The position numbers were made by a program, and so were the translations under genes. The notes under the pieces are model-generated. The model did not search any database and was not told where the DNA came from. It saw only the letters and a list, made by a program, of their open reading frames with translations. Below are positions 1-8,134 of a stretch of DNA of 64,000 nucleotides, piece after piece. Source of the stretch: Christensenella sp. UBA7862 (lineage in GTDB: Bacteria > Bacillota > Clostridia > Christensenellales > UBA1242); NCBI GenBank assembly GCA_002500135.1, contig DLSM01000006.1, positions 62,184 through 126,183 on the forward strand. The letters are read 5' to 3'. Positions within the stretch are counted from its first letter, which is position 1. Each line of letters begins with the position of its first letter.

Positions 1-51
1 AACAAGTGTATTCTAGCACATTTTGTGCGATTTGTGAAACGTTTTGCCCCA

Positions 52-1446
52 CTAGAGCGAAGTTACAAATTCCTTTGCTCGGGCGGTCACAGTTTGCATA
101 TCTTTTTTGTTTTTAAACTCGCCCATAATTCGCATATATGGCTCTGTGCCAGAAAATCTGAGCAGCAGCCAACTGCCGTCTTCAAAGAAATATTTGTGTC
201 CGTCAAGATTGCCAACTGACACAACTTTAACTCCAAGATTTGGAATGAACTTTGCAAGTGCTGTTTCTACTCGCTTTTTGTTGTTGACTGCAACTGCCTC
301 TGCAAAGCAAGTCATGTTATATCCCACGTGCTTTTTAAAGTCTTTTATAATTTCACTAAGTGGTTTTTTAAGATTTGCCACCATTTCAAGGAGCAGAAGA
401 TAAGTCATTATGCCGTCTTTTGTGTAAACATTTGAACCAAGTTCAATTCCATTTTCTTCCGCACCCATATAGGCATTATTGTTGATAAGTGCTTCGCCAA
501 TGTTCTTAAAGCCAACTTTTGTTTCAAAATAATCTGTGTGCAAAGTGTCGCAAACAAGTTTTCCAAGAGAAGAAAATGCATAATTTGCAACAAACCCACC
601 CGATACGCCTTTCATTTTGACAGCATAATAATAAAGCATTGGAGCAATGAGGTTTCCGTTGTAATAATTTCCTTTTTCGTCAATCACACCAATTCTATCC
701 CCGTCACCGTCTGTCGCAAACCCAAAAGCATAGCCTTCAGTCACAACTTTCTTTGCAAAATCTTCCAAGTGGTCTTCGTTTGGAATAGGGGCAGAGCCTT
801 CAAACTCCACGTCCCTATTAGTTTTCACAAGGTCACAGTTTAACTTCTTTTTGTCAACAAGCATTTCCACAATCTTTGTGCTTGAGCCGTGCATGCAGTT
901 GAATGTCGTCTTTAATTCTTTCATGCCCTGCGAAAACTTAACATTTTTCATCATGTTATCTATGTATTCGCCATAAAGTGATGGTCTTATTTCAAAAAGC
1001 CCGTTTTCCTTCGCTTGAGAAAGTTCCATATTCTTAATTTTCTTTTCATGGTCGGCAAGAGAGTTGTATTCTTCTTCAAGATAATGTTCCAAATCCCTGC
1101 CGTCTTTTGAGAAAATCTTTATACCGTTGTAATAATATGGGTTGTGGCTGGCAGAGATAAAGACGCTTATATCGTTGCCCAAAAATCTGCCCGCAAAACT
1201 GACAAGTGGACAAGGGACACTTCCGCCAGTCATAACAACCTTTATGTCGTTTGCCGCAAGGACTTTTGCAAAAAGAGTTGCAAAACTGTCGGACAAAAAT
1301 CTGTTGTCATAACCCACAAAAACTTCTTTTTTAAATCTATGCCTTTTTATAATGTCACAAGTTGCCTTGGCTATTTTTGCCACAGCGTCAAATGTAAAGT
1401 CGTCTGCAATAATTCCCCTAAAGCCAGACGTTCCTATTTTCATCAT
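52..1446 (-). CDS. Phosphohexomutase (phosphoglucomutase/phosphomannomutase family)
   Basis: A 464-residue enzyme of the alpha-D-phosphohexomutase family, which moves phosphate between C1 and C6 of glucose or mannose in the cytosol and so feeds cell-wall and capsule sugar nucleotides. All four family signatures are visible: the phosphoserine loop SASHNP near residue 100, the metal loop DGDGDR near 247-252, the sugar-binding loop EENG near 331, and the phosphate-binding RFSGTEP near 430. I place the start at 1446 (ATGATG) because GGAGG lies 8 nt upstream and a good promoter overlaps the longer open frame that runs to 1491. Length is normal. Substrate (glucose, mannose or glucosamine) cannot be decided from sequence; the sugar loop is not the usual GlmM form. 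Confidence 0.9.
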   Translation of the reverse strand: MMKIGTSGFRGIIADDFTFDAVAKIAKATCDIIKRHRFKKEVFVGYDNRFLSDSFATLFAKVLAANDIKVVMTGGSVPCPLVSFAGRFLGNDISVFISASHNPYYYNGIKIFSKDGRDLEHYLEEEYNSLADHEKKIKNMELSQAKENGLFEIRPSLYGEYIDNMMKNVKFSQGMKELKTTFNCMHGSSTKIVEMLVDKKKLNCDLVKTNRDVEFEGSAPIPNEDHLEDFAKKVVTEGYAFGFATDGDGDRIGVIDEKGNYYNGNLIAPMLYYYAVKMKGVSGGFVANYAFSSLGKLVCDTLHTDYFETKVGFKNIGEALINNNAYMGAEENGIELGSNVYTKDGIMTYLLLLEMVANLKKPLSEIIKDFKKHVGYNMTCFAEAVAVNNKKRVETALAKFIPNLGVKVVSVGNLDGHKYFFEDGSWLLLRFSGTEPYMRIMGEFKNKKDMQTVTARAKEFVTSL

Positions 1447-1477
1447 AAGAATATCCTCCAAATTGAATTCTAGGTCT

Positions 1478-1505
1478 ATTATATAACACAATTTCCCGCT
1501 CGCAA
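1478..1505 (-). promoter_or_regulatory. Promoter of the phosphohexomutase gene
   Basis: On the minus strand TTGCGA (1500-1505), a 16-nt spacer and a perfect TATAAT (1478-1483) precede the gene. Position excludes the longer upstream start at 1491. Confidence 0.6.
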
Positions 1506-1650
1506 AACAATTTACGGGGGTTCGTTTTAAAAGTTTTTTTAAGATATTTTATCAAATGCTTGCTTTATATTGAATTTTAGAATAAAATAAGGGTGTATTA
1601 TATATAAAGATGTGTTTTATATAAGTACAAAAGATAAAAAAGGAGAGAAT

Positions 1651-2076
1651 ATGGACATTTATCTTATTACAACAATATTGCTTGGCGGCATTTGCCTACT
1701 GATGTTGATTCTTCTTATTGCAATAAATAGCAAATATTCAAAAATGCTTCGTGCCATGCAAAACAGAGAAGTGGATAACGTCAATCAAAAACATGGCGTT
1801 AGATACACTGTTGACCAAACTGTGGTTGACGAAAATGGTGACATGAATGTTTCACTTTCGCAAAAGGACATTATCCTAAAGCAAAATGAAACGCAAACTG
1901 CGGGCATAAAAAACAGACTCAAGCCCGGCAAATATACTGTGCTTTCAAGTGGTGACGATGAGGTGTTTAATATCCGAATCGGAAGCCTTGTGAAAGAATA
2001 TCGTCATGGGCAAAGCATAATTATTGCCGAAGGCGAAAACATTACAGCCGTCAGCGGAACGGTAATTTTGAGATAA
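1651..2076 (+). CDS. Small single-pass membrane protein with a beta-rich soluble domain
   Basis: A 141-residue protein not recognised by family. Residues about 4-24 form one hydrophobic membrane segment, followed by a short basic linker and a soluble, probably beta-strand domain of about 100 residues (LKPGKYTVLSSG, then EYRHGQSIIIAEGENI). The start at 1651 is chosen because AGGAGAG sits directly upstream; an in-frame ATG at 1612 has no such site. It is the first of three tightly spaced plus-strand genes (13 nt to the SPFH gene), so it probably works in the membrane with them. Function is inferred only from that context. Confidence 0.75.
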   Translation: MDIYLITTILLGGICLLMLILLIAINSKYSKMLRAMQNREVDNVNQKHGVRYTVDQTVVDENGDMNVSLSQKDIILKQNETQTAGIKNRLKPGKYTVLSSGDDEVFNIRIGSLVKEYRHGQSIIIAEGENITAVSGTVILR

Positions 2077-2088
2077 TAGGAGAAAAAA

Positions 2089-3147
2089 ATGGGACTTTTT
2101 AGAATTCTTAAATCACAACTTTTAAAAAATATTGACTGGCTTGACAACACACAAGACACCATGGTCTATCGCTTCCCTATGAACGGGCGAGAGATTATGA
2201 TTGGCTCTAAACTTACAGTTAGAGAAAGCCAAGTTGCTATCTTTATGGTCAAAGGCAAAATTGCTGATGTCTTTGGACCAGGGATACATACACTTATTGT
2301 GGATAATCTTCCAATCTTGTCGGCACTTCTTGCTTGGCCAAGAGGGTTTAAATCACCTTTCACTGCCGATGTGTTCTTTGTAAACACAAAACAATTTACA
2401 AATCAAAAATGGGGCACAACAAACCCAATTACAATGAGAGATAAGGACTTTGGCTCTATTAGAATTAAGAGTTATGGCACATTTGCTTTCAAAGTTAAAG
2501 AGCCAGTCGTTTTCTTAAAAGAACTCTTTGGAACAAACTCACTTTACACCACAGAAAGCGTTGTAAGTTATCTTAAGAGTATTCTTGTGTCGGGCATTTC
2601 TGACACCATTGCTCAAAGCAAAATTAGCGCCCTTGACCTTGCTTGCAATCTTCTTGAATTTAACGAACTTGCAAAAGGTCAAATTGACAATCAATTTGAA
2701 AAATTAGGTCTTGACCTCACCAACCTTGTTATTGAAAACATTTCCTTCCCAGAACAAGTGGAAAAAGCACTTGACGCCAACACATCAATGGGCGTTATGG
2801 GCGACAAAATGGATATGTATCTGAAATATAAATCTGCCGAAGCCATTGGCGATGCTGCCAAAAACCCAGGCATGGCTGGGCTTGGAAGTCAACTTGGAGC
2901 GGGGCTTGCATTGGGACAAATTATGAAAGACTCAATCTCCACCGCTTCTTCTGAAAAAACACCTGCAAAGGAAGAAAAGAAAGGTCGCTTCTGCCCAGAA
3001 TGTGGTGCAGAAAACGGGCCTAGGGCAAAATTCTGCTGCGAATGTGGCAAGCCTCTTGCACAAGCAAAAAGAACCTGCCCAAAATGCGGCGCAGAAGTTA
3101 GCAAAACTGCAAAGTTCTGCGGTGAATGTGGGAGCGAAATAAAATAA
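2089..3147 (+). CDS. SPFH-domain protein with C-terminal zinc ribbons (YdjI-like)
   Basis: A 352-residue protein. Residues about 1-290 match the bacterial SPFH (band 7, 'virion core protein-like') type seen in Bacillus YdjI: an N-terminal FRILKSQLLKNIDW stretch, the GPGIHTL turn and a helical region ending in a Gly/Leu-rich stretch. Residues about 300-350 carry two CxxC-CxxC zinc-ribbon units (CPECGAE...CCECGKP and CPKCGAE...CGECGSE). In Bacillus the homologue helps recruit PspA at stressed membranes; no PspA gene is present here. There is no signal peptide, so it should be cytosolic and membrane associated. Its stop overlaps the next start by one base (TAATG), indicating translational coupling. 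Confidence 0.85.
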   Translation: MGLFRILKSQLLKNIDWLDNTQDTMVYRFPMNGREIMIGSKLTVRESQVAIFMVKGKIADVFGPGIHTLIVDNLPILSALLAWPRGFKSPFTADVFFVNTKQFTNQKWGTTNPITMRDKDFGSIRIKSYGTFAFKVKEPVVFLKELFGTNSLYTTESVVSYLKSILVSGISDTIAQSKISALDLACNLLEFNELAKGQIDNQFEKLGLDLTNLVIENISFPEQVEKALDANTSMGVMGDKMDMYLKYKSAEAIGDAAKNPGMAGLGSQLGAGLALGQIMKDSISTASSEKTPAKEEKKGRFCPECGAENGPRAKFCCECGKPLAQAKRTCPKCGAEVSKTAKFCGECGSEIK

Positions 3148-4217
3148 TGGCACTATCCAACAAATGCAAAAGTTGCGGAGCAGAACTGATATTTGACATT
3201 GGCGAGCAAGCACTTGTTTGCACGCACTGCTCGGGCAAAGTGGAATTTGAAAAGACGACACAGAAACTTGAGAAAAAGGAATTTGATAGTTCTTCTACAA
3301 TAGAAAAAGAGCCAACAAAATTCACTCAATTTTTGTGTTCAACTTGCGGTCGTGGGCATATTTCTCCAACGGATATGCCACTTTCTCGTTGCCCAAGTTG
3401 CGGAGCAATGACGCTGGAACGCACAATGAAAGTTGCCTACAGACCAGACGGCATTATTCCCTTTAAGATAAAGAAATCTGTTGCACTTGACAAGTTTTAT
3501 GGGTGGGTGAAAAGAAGAAAACTTGCCCCAAACAACCTCAAAAAAATTGCTCGTGCGGAAACTTTGAATGGCATGTATATTCCCGCCTACGCATTTGACT
3601 TTGAAGCAGACAGCAGATATTCGGGCATAGGCGAAACAGACCACAAGGACAGCAAAGGAAACACACACACCACAAGAAAACACTTCAGCGGCACAGACCA
3701 CAATAGTTATAGAAACTATTTTGAAAGTGCCTGCAGCGAAGTGTCGTCCTACAAACTCCAATCACTTGGCGGATATAACTTTACAGACATTTGCCTCTAT
3801 TCCCCAGAATATCTTTATGGCTGGATGGCAAGCGAAGTTGTAAACAAGTTGCAAGAAGCACACAAAAATATGATAAGTTGTGTGGAAAATGAAATTGCAA
3901 GCAGAATTCGCTCGCAAAAAGAAATGCAGTATGATAGAGTTTGGAATTTTCAATGTTCAACAACTTTCAGTGACCAAAAATATAGTTATGTATATCTTCC
4001 AGTTTGGAAAGGCACTTACAAATACAAAGCAAAAGACTACTATTATTATGTCAACGGCGAAAACGGCTCTGTGACAGGCAATGCTCCAAAAAGTTTTTGG
4101 AAGATACTTCTTATTGTTCTTGCCTTCCTTGGCTTTACGGCACTTGTTGTGTGGCTTGTGATGAAGTTTGGCTCCTCTGCAGACGAGCCTTTTGACAAAT
4201 TTATTCCTAATTTATAA
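3147..4217 (+). CDS. Zinc-ribbon membrane protein (YdjG-like)
   Basis: A 356-residue protein with two N-terminal zinc ribbons (CKSCGAE...CTHCSGK near residues 7-30 and CSTCGRG...CPSCGAM near 60-85), a long soluble middle region rich in Tyr, and one C-terminal membrane segment (about residues 316-342) followed by a short acidic tail. The layout resembles Bacillus YdjG, a partner of the SPFH protein YdjI. The start overlaps the stop of the SPFH gene by one base; an earlier in-frame ATG at 3126 lies inside the last zinc knuckle and lacks a ribosome site. The last gene of the three-gene unit, ended by a strong hairpin terminator. Confidence 0.8.
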   Translation: MALSNKCKSCGAELIFDIGEQALVCTHCSGKVEFEKTTQKLEKKEFDSSSTIEKEPTKFTQFLCSTCGRGHISPTDMPLSRCPSCGAMTLERTMKVAYRPDGIIPFKIKKSVALDKFYGWVKRRKLAPNNLKKIARAETLNGMYIPAYAFDFEADSRYSGIGETDHKDSKGNTHTTRKHFSGTDHNSYRNYFESACSEVSSYKLQSLGGYNFTDICLYSPEYLYGWMASEVVNKLQEAHKNMISCVENEIASRIRSQKEMQYDRVWNFQCSTTFSDQKYSYVYLPVWKGTYKYKAKDYYYYVNGENGSVTGNAPKSFWKILLIVLAFLGFTALVVWLVMKFGSSADEPFDKFIPNL

Positions 4218-4224
4218 ACAAAAA

Positions 4225-4259
4225 GTTATCCACAATTTCATTGTGGAAATGTGGATAAC
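4225..4259. repeat. Inverted pair of DnaA boxes
   Basis: TTATCCACA (4226-4234) and its exact reverse complement TGTGGATAA (4250-4258) flank a 15-nt spacer just after the zinc-ribbon gene. Both match the DnaA-box consensus TTATNCACA. The same arrangement recurs at 23564, 33591 and 49536. Confidence 0.7.
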
Positions 4260-4278
4260 TCAAAATATGATATAAAAA

Positions 4279-4310
4279 TTCCCAAGGAATTTCCTTGGGA
4301 TAATTTTTTT
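4279..4310. terminator. Bidirectional terminator between convergent genes
   Basis: A 9-bp stem, CCCAAGGAA with TTCCTTGGG, has a T run on the plus side (4304-4310) and an A run on the other, so it can end transcription from both directions. Confidence 0.8.
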
Positions 4311-5514
4311 ATTGTTCTCTTTCTAGTTCACTTTCAAGCACCATTTGGCGTCTGCGTGCTGCCAAAATATCTTCCGACCATTGGCAACCTGGGACACGAT
4401 GTTCGTTGGAGTTATACAGTTCGTGAATAAGTTCGCCATAATGAACACTGTCCTCTTTCTTCAATAGAGGACCGACAATATCATTTGCCATGCCGTCCAG
4501 TGTCCTTTCGATTTCTTTTTCATCGTTTTCTATTGGCTCTTCTTTAACTCTGCTCATATAGAAAAAATCGCCAGAGTTTGTGTAAGAAAATATAACTGAT
4601 GGAACTTTCTTTTGAATTTTAACTGCCTTTTGCCCCAAAAGTCCGTCAACAATGTTGTAGCATGCCCCTTCATATAGTTCGCAATAAATATCCTCTAAGT
4701 CAGTTTCATACTCCCTATGCCCAATTCTCTTATACATTTCAAAGTAGTTATTGCCAACGTCGAGAGCGTTCTTGATGTCGCCCTTGTCTGGCGTTGCATC
4801 ATTTGTTGCCGACACGCCAATATAAAATTTTGGATGAGTATTGAAGTATGCTGGATTCATTCTGTCACTATTCTCGTCAACAGGAATCTCTTTATACTCA
4901 ATGGATTCATTTCGGAATCTCAAAATGTAGTCTGCGGCACTTTGCGATTCAATTCTTTGTGGAACCTTAAATCCGCTTTCTTCTTGCTCAACGCAAAACT
5001 TGTCGCATAGGACTTTAAAGTCTGGATTATATTCCATTTTATCATTTTTGCAAGCCTTTTCTATACACATTGCCAAAACTGAATCTAACATCCTTTGAGT
5101 GGCGTCTGGGTCGGCGTCATAAAGTCTGGTGTGAGTTGTGAGGTCAAGCATATCAAACTCTTTGCCGTTGTCAATGTTAAAAACGAAAACTCTTTTTGGC
5201 TTGGCGTGAAGTGCTGGAGTCGATCTTGAAACATAGTCTGGAATATTTCCGTCAAGGTCTGGTTGAGCCTCATATCTTCTGCCCTCAGTAAAAAGCCCAT
5301 AAATTCTGCCCTCTTTTGTGTCACGCCAAATAGTGTCTATTATCTGATAAACATCAATGCTTTGGCATTTGCCGTCTGGACTTTCTTCAATGGATTGGCG
5401 AATAATGTCGTCAGTGAGAGCAAAACTTCTGTTTTTGGAAATAACTGAAAAGCGGTCTTTGTTCGCCGTGTTCAAAAGCAACGTTTCCATAAGTTCCTTT
5501 GTTGCAATTTTCAT
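4309..5514 (-). CDS. Unknown protein, 401 residues
   Basis: I do not recognise a family. The protein is acidic, has no signal peptide or membrane segment, and looks like a single cytosolic alpha/beta protein. Notable stretches are KRVFVFNIDNGKEFDMLDLTT near residue 110 and KFYIGVSATND near 225; the C-terminus ends in a charged helix (AARRRQMVLESELEREQ). A good ribosome site (AAGGAG, 9 nt from ATG) supports the start. It lies 20 nt downstream of another unknown gene (5535-6089) on the same strand, so the two are probably co-transcribed and may act together. Confidence 0.75.
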   Translation of the reverse strand: MKIATKELMETLLLNTANKDRFSVISKNRSFALTDDIIRQSIEESPDGKCQSIDVYQIIDTIWRDTKEGRIYGLFTEGRRYEAQPDLDGNIPDYVSRSTPALHAKPKRVFVFNIDNGKEFDMLDLTTHTRLYDADPDATQRMLDSVLAMCIEKACKNDKMEYNPDFKVLCDKFCVEQEESGFKVPQRIESQSAADYILRFRNESIEYKEIPVDENSDRMNPAYFNTHPKFYIGVSATNDATPDKGDIKNALDVGNNYFEMYKRIGHREYETDLEDIYCELYEGACYNIVDGLLGQKAVKIQKKVPSVIFSYTNSGDFFYMSRVKEEPIENDEKEIERTLDGMANDIVGPLLKKEDSVHYGELIHELYNSNEHRVPGCQWSEDILAARRRQMVLESELEREQ

Positions 5515-5534
5515 GGTCTTTTCTCCTTAAAAAA

Positions 5535-6089
5535 TTATCTTTCCATTCCCATCTCTTCCGAAGCACCATTGCAGAAAGCAATATAATTTTCATCACGAGG
5601 AATGTTGTTGTAGTTTTGTTCCAAGATATATTTTGTTGTTGTGTCCATGCTGTTTTCGGCAATTTGCTCGTTTTCTTCATTCACTTCAACAGTCAACAAT
5701 CCTTCTTCATTTGCCAAAATGACAACGTCTTTGCTTAGGCCATGCTTTCTTGTAAGCGAACTGACTGTGTTTTCAAATCTTTTCACATATTCTTGAATGA
5801 ACTCATTATTAATATTTGTGAATGTTTTTCCTTCAAGTCTAATGGCAACAACGCCTTCTGCATCTGGATAGTTTTTCTTTCTAAGTTTTGCATACTCAAG
5901 CATATGGCTAAGACAGATGTTCACTTGTTCTGCGTTTTGTTCTTCGCCTTTTTGTGCAGCGGACTTAATCATTGACATTGAAAGTTTTGACAAATCTCCG
6001 CTCAAAATGTTCTCTGTGTAAACTCCATTTTCGACTTTGTTTTGGCTTTTAAGATAATACTCAATAACCTTGTTTTTATCAACACTCAT
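5535..6089 (-). CDS. Unknown protein, 184 residues, paired with the 4309-5514 gene
   Basis: No family recognised. A small acidic cytosolic protein with predicted helices at both ends and a central beta-strand motif (GVVAIRLEGKTFTNI). The start at 6089 (MSVDKNKV) is preferred because GGAGA lies 9 nt upstream; the longer reading to 6167 adds a basic, low-quality extension. It is the promoter-proximal member of a two-gene unit. Confidence 0.7.
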   Translation of the reverse strand: MSVDKNKVIEYYLKSQNKVENGVYTENILSGDLSKLSMSMIKSAAQKGEEQNAEQVNICLSHMLEYAKLRKKNYPDAEGVVAIRLEGKTFTNINNEFIQEYVKRFENTVSSLTRKHGLSKDVVILANEEGLLTVEVNEENEQIAENSMDTTTKYILEQNYNNIPRDENYIAFCNGASEEMGMER

Positions 6090-6484
6090 TTTAAAATCTC
6101 CTTTTTTGGAACATTTAAATATTCCCTTTTGTTGAGTATATTTTATCATAAAAATCAGAAATTTCAATACTTAATTTAAAATTCGTTATAATACACAAAG
6201 TTATTCCCTATTATTTCAATATTTCCAATTTAAAGTGCTTAAATAAAAGAAATTTTTAAGAAATTCGGCAATATCTATTGACAACAACGAAAATTTATAC
6301 TAAAATTGCATTGTTAGTGAGTTATTAACACTGCCCTAAGCATCTGACTCTTAAGCAGAGCGCGACGCGTTAAGAAAGATTGCCAGTGGCAAACTTGTAG
6401 CCAAAGCGGCGAAGAAGCTGTGCTTCAAGCGGAGGGGTTTCCCCGGACACCCTGACAACAAAAATCTGGGATAAAATACGATAT
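6090..6484 (+). other. Leader region of tRNA-Lys with sense and antisense tRNA fragments
   Basis: No gene. A promoter at 6278-6306 opens a leader of about 170 nt before the tRNA. The leader holds an anticodon-arm-like copy (6344-6358, sharing 11 nt with the tRNA at 6512), two small hairpins (TTGCC/GGCAA near 6380-6392 and GAAGC/GCTTC near 6413-6426), and at 6441-6455 a 15-nt perfect reverse complement of the tRNA variable/T-arm segment 6523-6537. Confidence 0.6.
6278..6306 (+). promoter_or_regulatory. Promoter of tRNA-Lys transcript
   Basis: Perfect TTGACA (6278-6283), 17-nt spacer and TAAAAT (6301-6306). The mature tRNA begins about 180 bases downstream. Confidence 0.7.
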
Positions 6485-6560
6485 GGATCACTAGCTCAGC
6501 TGGCAGAGCACCTGACTCTTAATCAGGGTGTCCGGGGTTCGAACCCCCGGTGATCCACCA
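6485..6560 (+). tRNA. tRNA-Lys (anticodon CTT)
   Basis: Complete cloverleaf of 76 nt: acceptor GGATCAC pairs with GTGATCC, D arm GCTC/GAGC, anticodon stem CCTGA/TCAGG with loop CTCTTAA (anticodon CTT), T arm CCGGGGTTCGAACCCCCGG, and an encoded CCA. Reads codon AAG. Confidence 0.95.
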
Positions 6561-6585
6561 AAAAGCCTATTTACGGGCTTTTTTT
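6561..6585 (+). terminator. Terminator after tRNA-Lys
   Basis: AAAAGCC and GGGCTTTT form a stem, followed by seven T. Confidence 0.7.
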
Positions 6586-6608
6586 GTTTATATAAATAAT
6601 ATTGTTTT

Positions 6609-7166
6609 TCATTCAAGTGGAACTAGCGTAACAATCTTCAAGCCTTGCTTTTTGGCGTAATTGATTGTTGTTTTCGTTCCGCCTTTTGTTCCATTAAAAA
6701 GAGCGATGACAAGTGAGGAGTTGTTGACCATGTAATGATTGCGCTCAATCATACATTTCTTGCCGTTGTAGTTGTCATAAATACAGCGGATATCGTCCAA
6801 TTTGCCAAGGACTTTCCTATATCTCTGCTTGTCCTTTTCTTTCCAAAATTTATCTTGCGTTTTGCAAGGCAATGCACCAATCAATTTTATGTTGGGGTAT
6901 TTTCCTTTTAATTCCAAAACCATTTCCGCTGCGATAATGTCAAAGCCCAGTGCCATGCCCGAGATAAAGGTTGTGTAGCCATTTTCTATTGCTTTAACAA
7001 TTTCTCCTCTCAACTGCTCTTTCATTTTTACACATCTCTCGTCTTCTTCGTCAAAACCCCAAGGCAAACTTTGTGGACGATGACCTGTAAAGCAACAAGT
7101 TGATTTTGACAACTCAATATTTTTTTCTTTGAGAATGTTATATATTTCTCCGAAGATATTTTCCAT
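6609..7166 (-). CDS. SLOG-superfamily protein (DUF1273/YpsA-like)
   Basis: A 185-residue Rossmann-like protein of the SLOG superfamily. The family start CCFTGHRPQSLPWGF (near residues 24-38) binds a nucleotide-derived ligand in related proteins, and the FISGMALGFDIIAAE motif near residue 68 is the second signature. SLOG proteins are thought to sense or process nucleotide signals, and several take part in phage or stress responses; a specific role here is inference. It is transcribed divergently from a small XRE regulator, with two perfect palindromic operators between them, so it is probably repressed by that regulator. Stop codon is TGA. Confidence 0.85.
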   Translation of the reverse strand: MENIFGEIYNILKEKNIELSKSTCCFTGHRPQSLPWGFDEEDERCVKMKEQLRGEIVKAIENGYTTFISGMALGFDIIAAEMVLELKGKYPNIKLIGALPCKTQDKFWKEKDKQRYRKVLGKLDDIRCIYDNYNGKKCMIERNHYMVNNSSLVIALFNGTKGGTKTTINYAKKQGLKIVTLVPLE

Positions 7167-7179
7167 TTTTTCTCCATTA

Positions 7180-7242
7180 TTATGTTTTTACATAATAATA
7201 TAATATCACAAAATTTGAAAAAATGTTATGTTTTTACATAAT
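7180..7242. promoter_or_regulatory. Two palindromic operators between the SLOG gene and its XRE regulator
   Basis: TTATGT-N4-ACATAA occurs at 7180-7195 and again at 7226-7241, 46 bp apart. A degenerate third copy lies near 7258-7275. The first sits between the minus-strand start and a TATTAT-type -10; the second abuts the plus-strand -35 (TTGGTT 7242-7247, 16-nt spacer, TAAAAT 7264-7269). This is the expected layout for autorepression plus control of the divergent gene. Confidence 0.7.
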
Positions 7243-7304
7243 TGGTTAAAAAAATAATTATGTTAAAATGTAATTATTGAAAAACATAGGGGAATAATAC
7301 AAGT

Positions 7305-7547
7305 ATGAAAGTGTCAAAAGCGGTAGCAACAAGGATAAGAGAAATTCTTGCAGAAAAGAATATGACTCAGTACAGATTAGAGATTAACTCTGGTTTGCCA
7401 AAAGGAACTTTTATATCTCTTATGTATGCAAGGTATAACGGTGTTAATCTCACGACTTTAATTACTATTATTCGTACATTAGGGGTTTCTGTTGATGAGT
7501 TTTTTAATAGTCCTCTCTTTAGCGAAGAAAACTTAGACATTGACTAA
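7305..7547 (+). CDS. XRE-family helix-turn-helix regulator
   Basis: An 80-residue protein that is almost entirely a Cro/CI-type HTH domain (ATRIREILAEKNMTQ, then LEINSGLPKGTFISLM for the recognition region). It most likely binds the palindromes just upstream and controls itself and the divergent SLOG gene. AGGGGAA lies 10 nt before the ATG. Followed by a hairpin terminator. Confidence 0.85.
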   Translation: MKVSKAVATRIREILAEKNMTQYRLEINSGLPKGTFISLMYARYNGVNLTTLITIIRTLGVSVDEFFNSPLFSEENLDID

Positions 7548-7581
7548 AAAACACCAGAGTTTTATCGCTCTAGTGTTTTTT
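7546..7581. terminator. Terminator after the XRE gene
   Basis: ACACCAGAG and CTCTAGTGT form a stem with one mismatch, flanked by A and T runs, so it can serve both convergent genes. Confidence 0.75.
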
Positions 7582-7584
7582 ATT

Positions 7585-8115
7585 TTAATATTCCTCAATC
7601 GCCTTATTTAATGCTTTTGCGAGGGTTGGGTTGGCGTAGTTTAGGTTGTTGTAGATAAGTTTGGCTTCTTCGAGGTAGGCTGATTGCTTTTCCTTTGTCC
7701 AAGTTGGCACTCTGCCACGGATGTTGAAAAGTCTGTCTGCCATTTTGACTATTGCCACTTCTCGAGGTTGTTTTTTTATTCGCTCAATGCTGTCTTGCAT
7801 TTGTTTTTCGTGCGGGAGTTGCTCATTTTTGGTCAAGGCCAAAACGCCGTCTGCCACCTTTTCCCCAAAGGTACTTGCCAAGTCCTCGTAGGTTGTGGCG
7901 GTGTCTTCCAATGTGTCATGTAACAAGGCACAGCAACACGCAAAGTCCCAGTCTATATCGTCCGCATGGCAAAAGTTTATCACATTCAGCAAAACGCCCG
8001 TTACATGTGCAGAATATGGCATATCCGCTGGGTGCTTCATTGTTTGCCCCGCATGAGCGTTTGTCGCAAAAAACAACGCCTTTTGAACAATTTTATTATC
8101 CCACAAAAAATCCAT
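7585..8115 (-). CDS. HD-domain protein, small (p)ppGpp-hydrolase-like (MESH1/SpoT HD type)
   Basis: A 176-residue single-domain HD phosphohydrolase. The pattern matches the hydrolase half of RelA/SpoT and stand-alone small alarmone hydrolases: HAGQTMKHPADMPYSAH near residues 18-34, ALLHDTLEDT near 60-69 and VKMADRLFNI near 120. These supply the metal-binding H, HD and D residues. No synthetase domain is present. The start at 8115 is chosen over the longer frame because the extension overlaps the neighbouring coding sequence and AAGGAC precedes this ATG. Alarmone hydrolysis is the best guess; another nucleotide substrate is possible. Confidence 0.8.
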   Translation of the reverse strand: MDFLWDNKIVQKALFFATNAHAGQTMKHPADMPYSAHVTGVLLNVINFCHADDIDWDFACCCALLHDTLEDTATTYEDLASTFGEKVADGVLALTKNEQLPHEKQMQDSIERIKKQPREVAIVKMADRLFNIRGRVPTWTKEKQSAYLEEAKLIYNNLNYANPTLAKALNKAIEEY

Positions 8116-8134
8116 AAAATTTGTCCTTTTAAAA

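Noticed and set aside
4225..4259. Chromosomal origin
   Set aside because: DnaA boxes occur as isolated pairs at scattered gene ends; there is no dnaA/dnaN, no cluster of boxes and no AT-rich unwinding block beside them.
6312..6480. A known structured RNA such as SRP RNA or 6S RNA
   Set aside because: None of their conserved loops could be found; the repeats match the adjacent tRNA instead.
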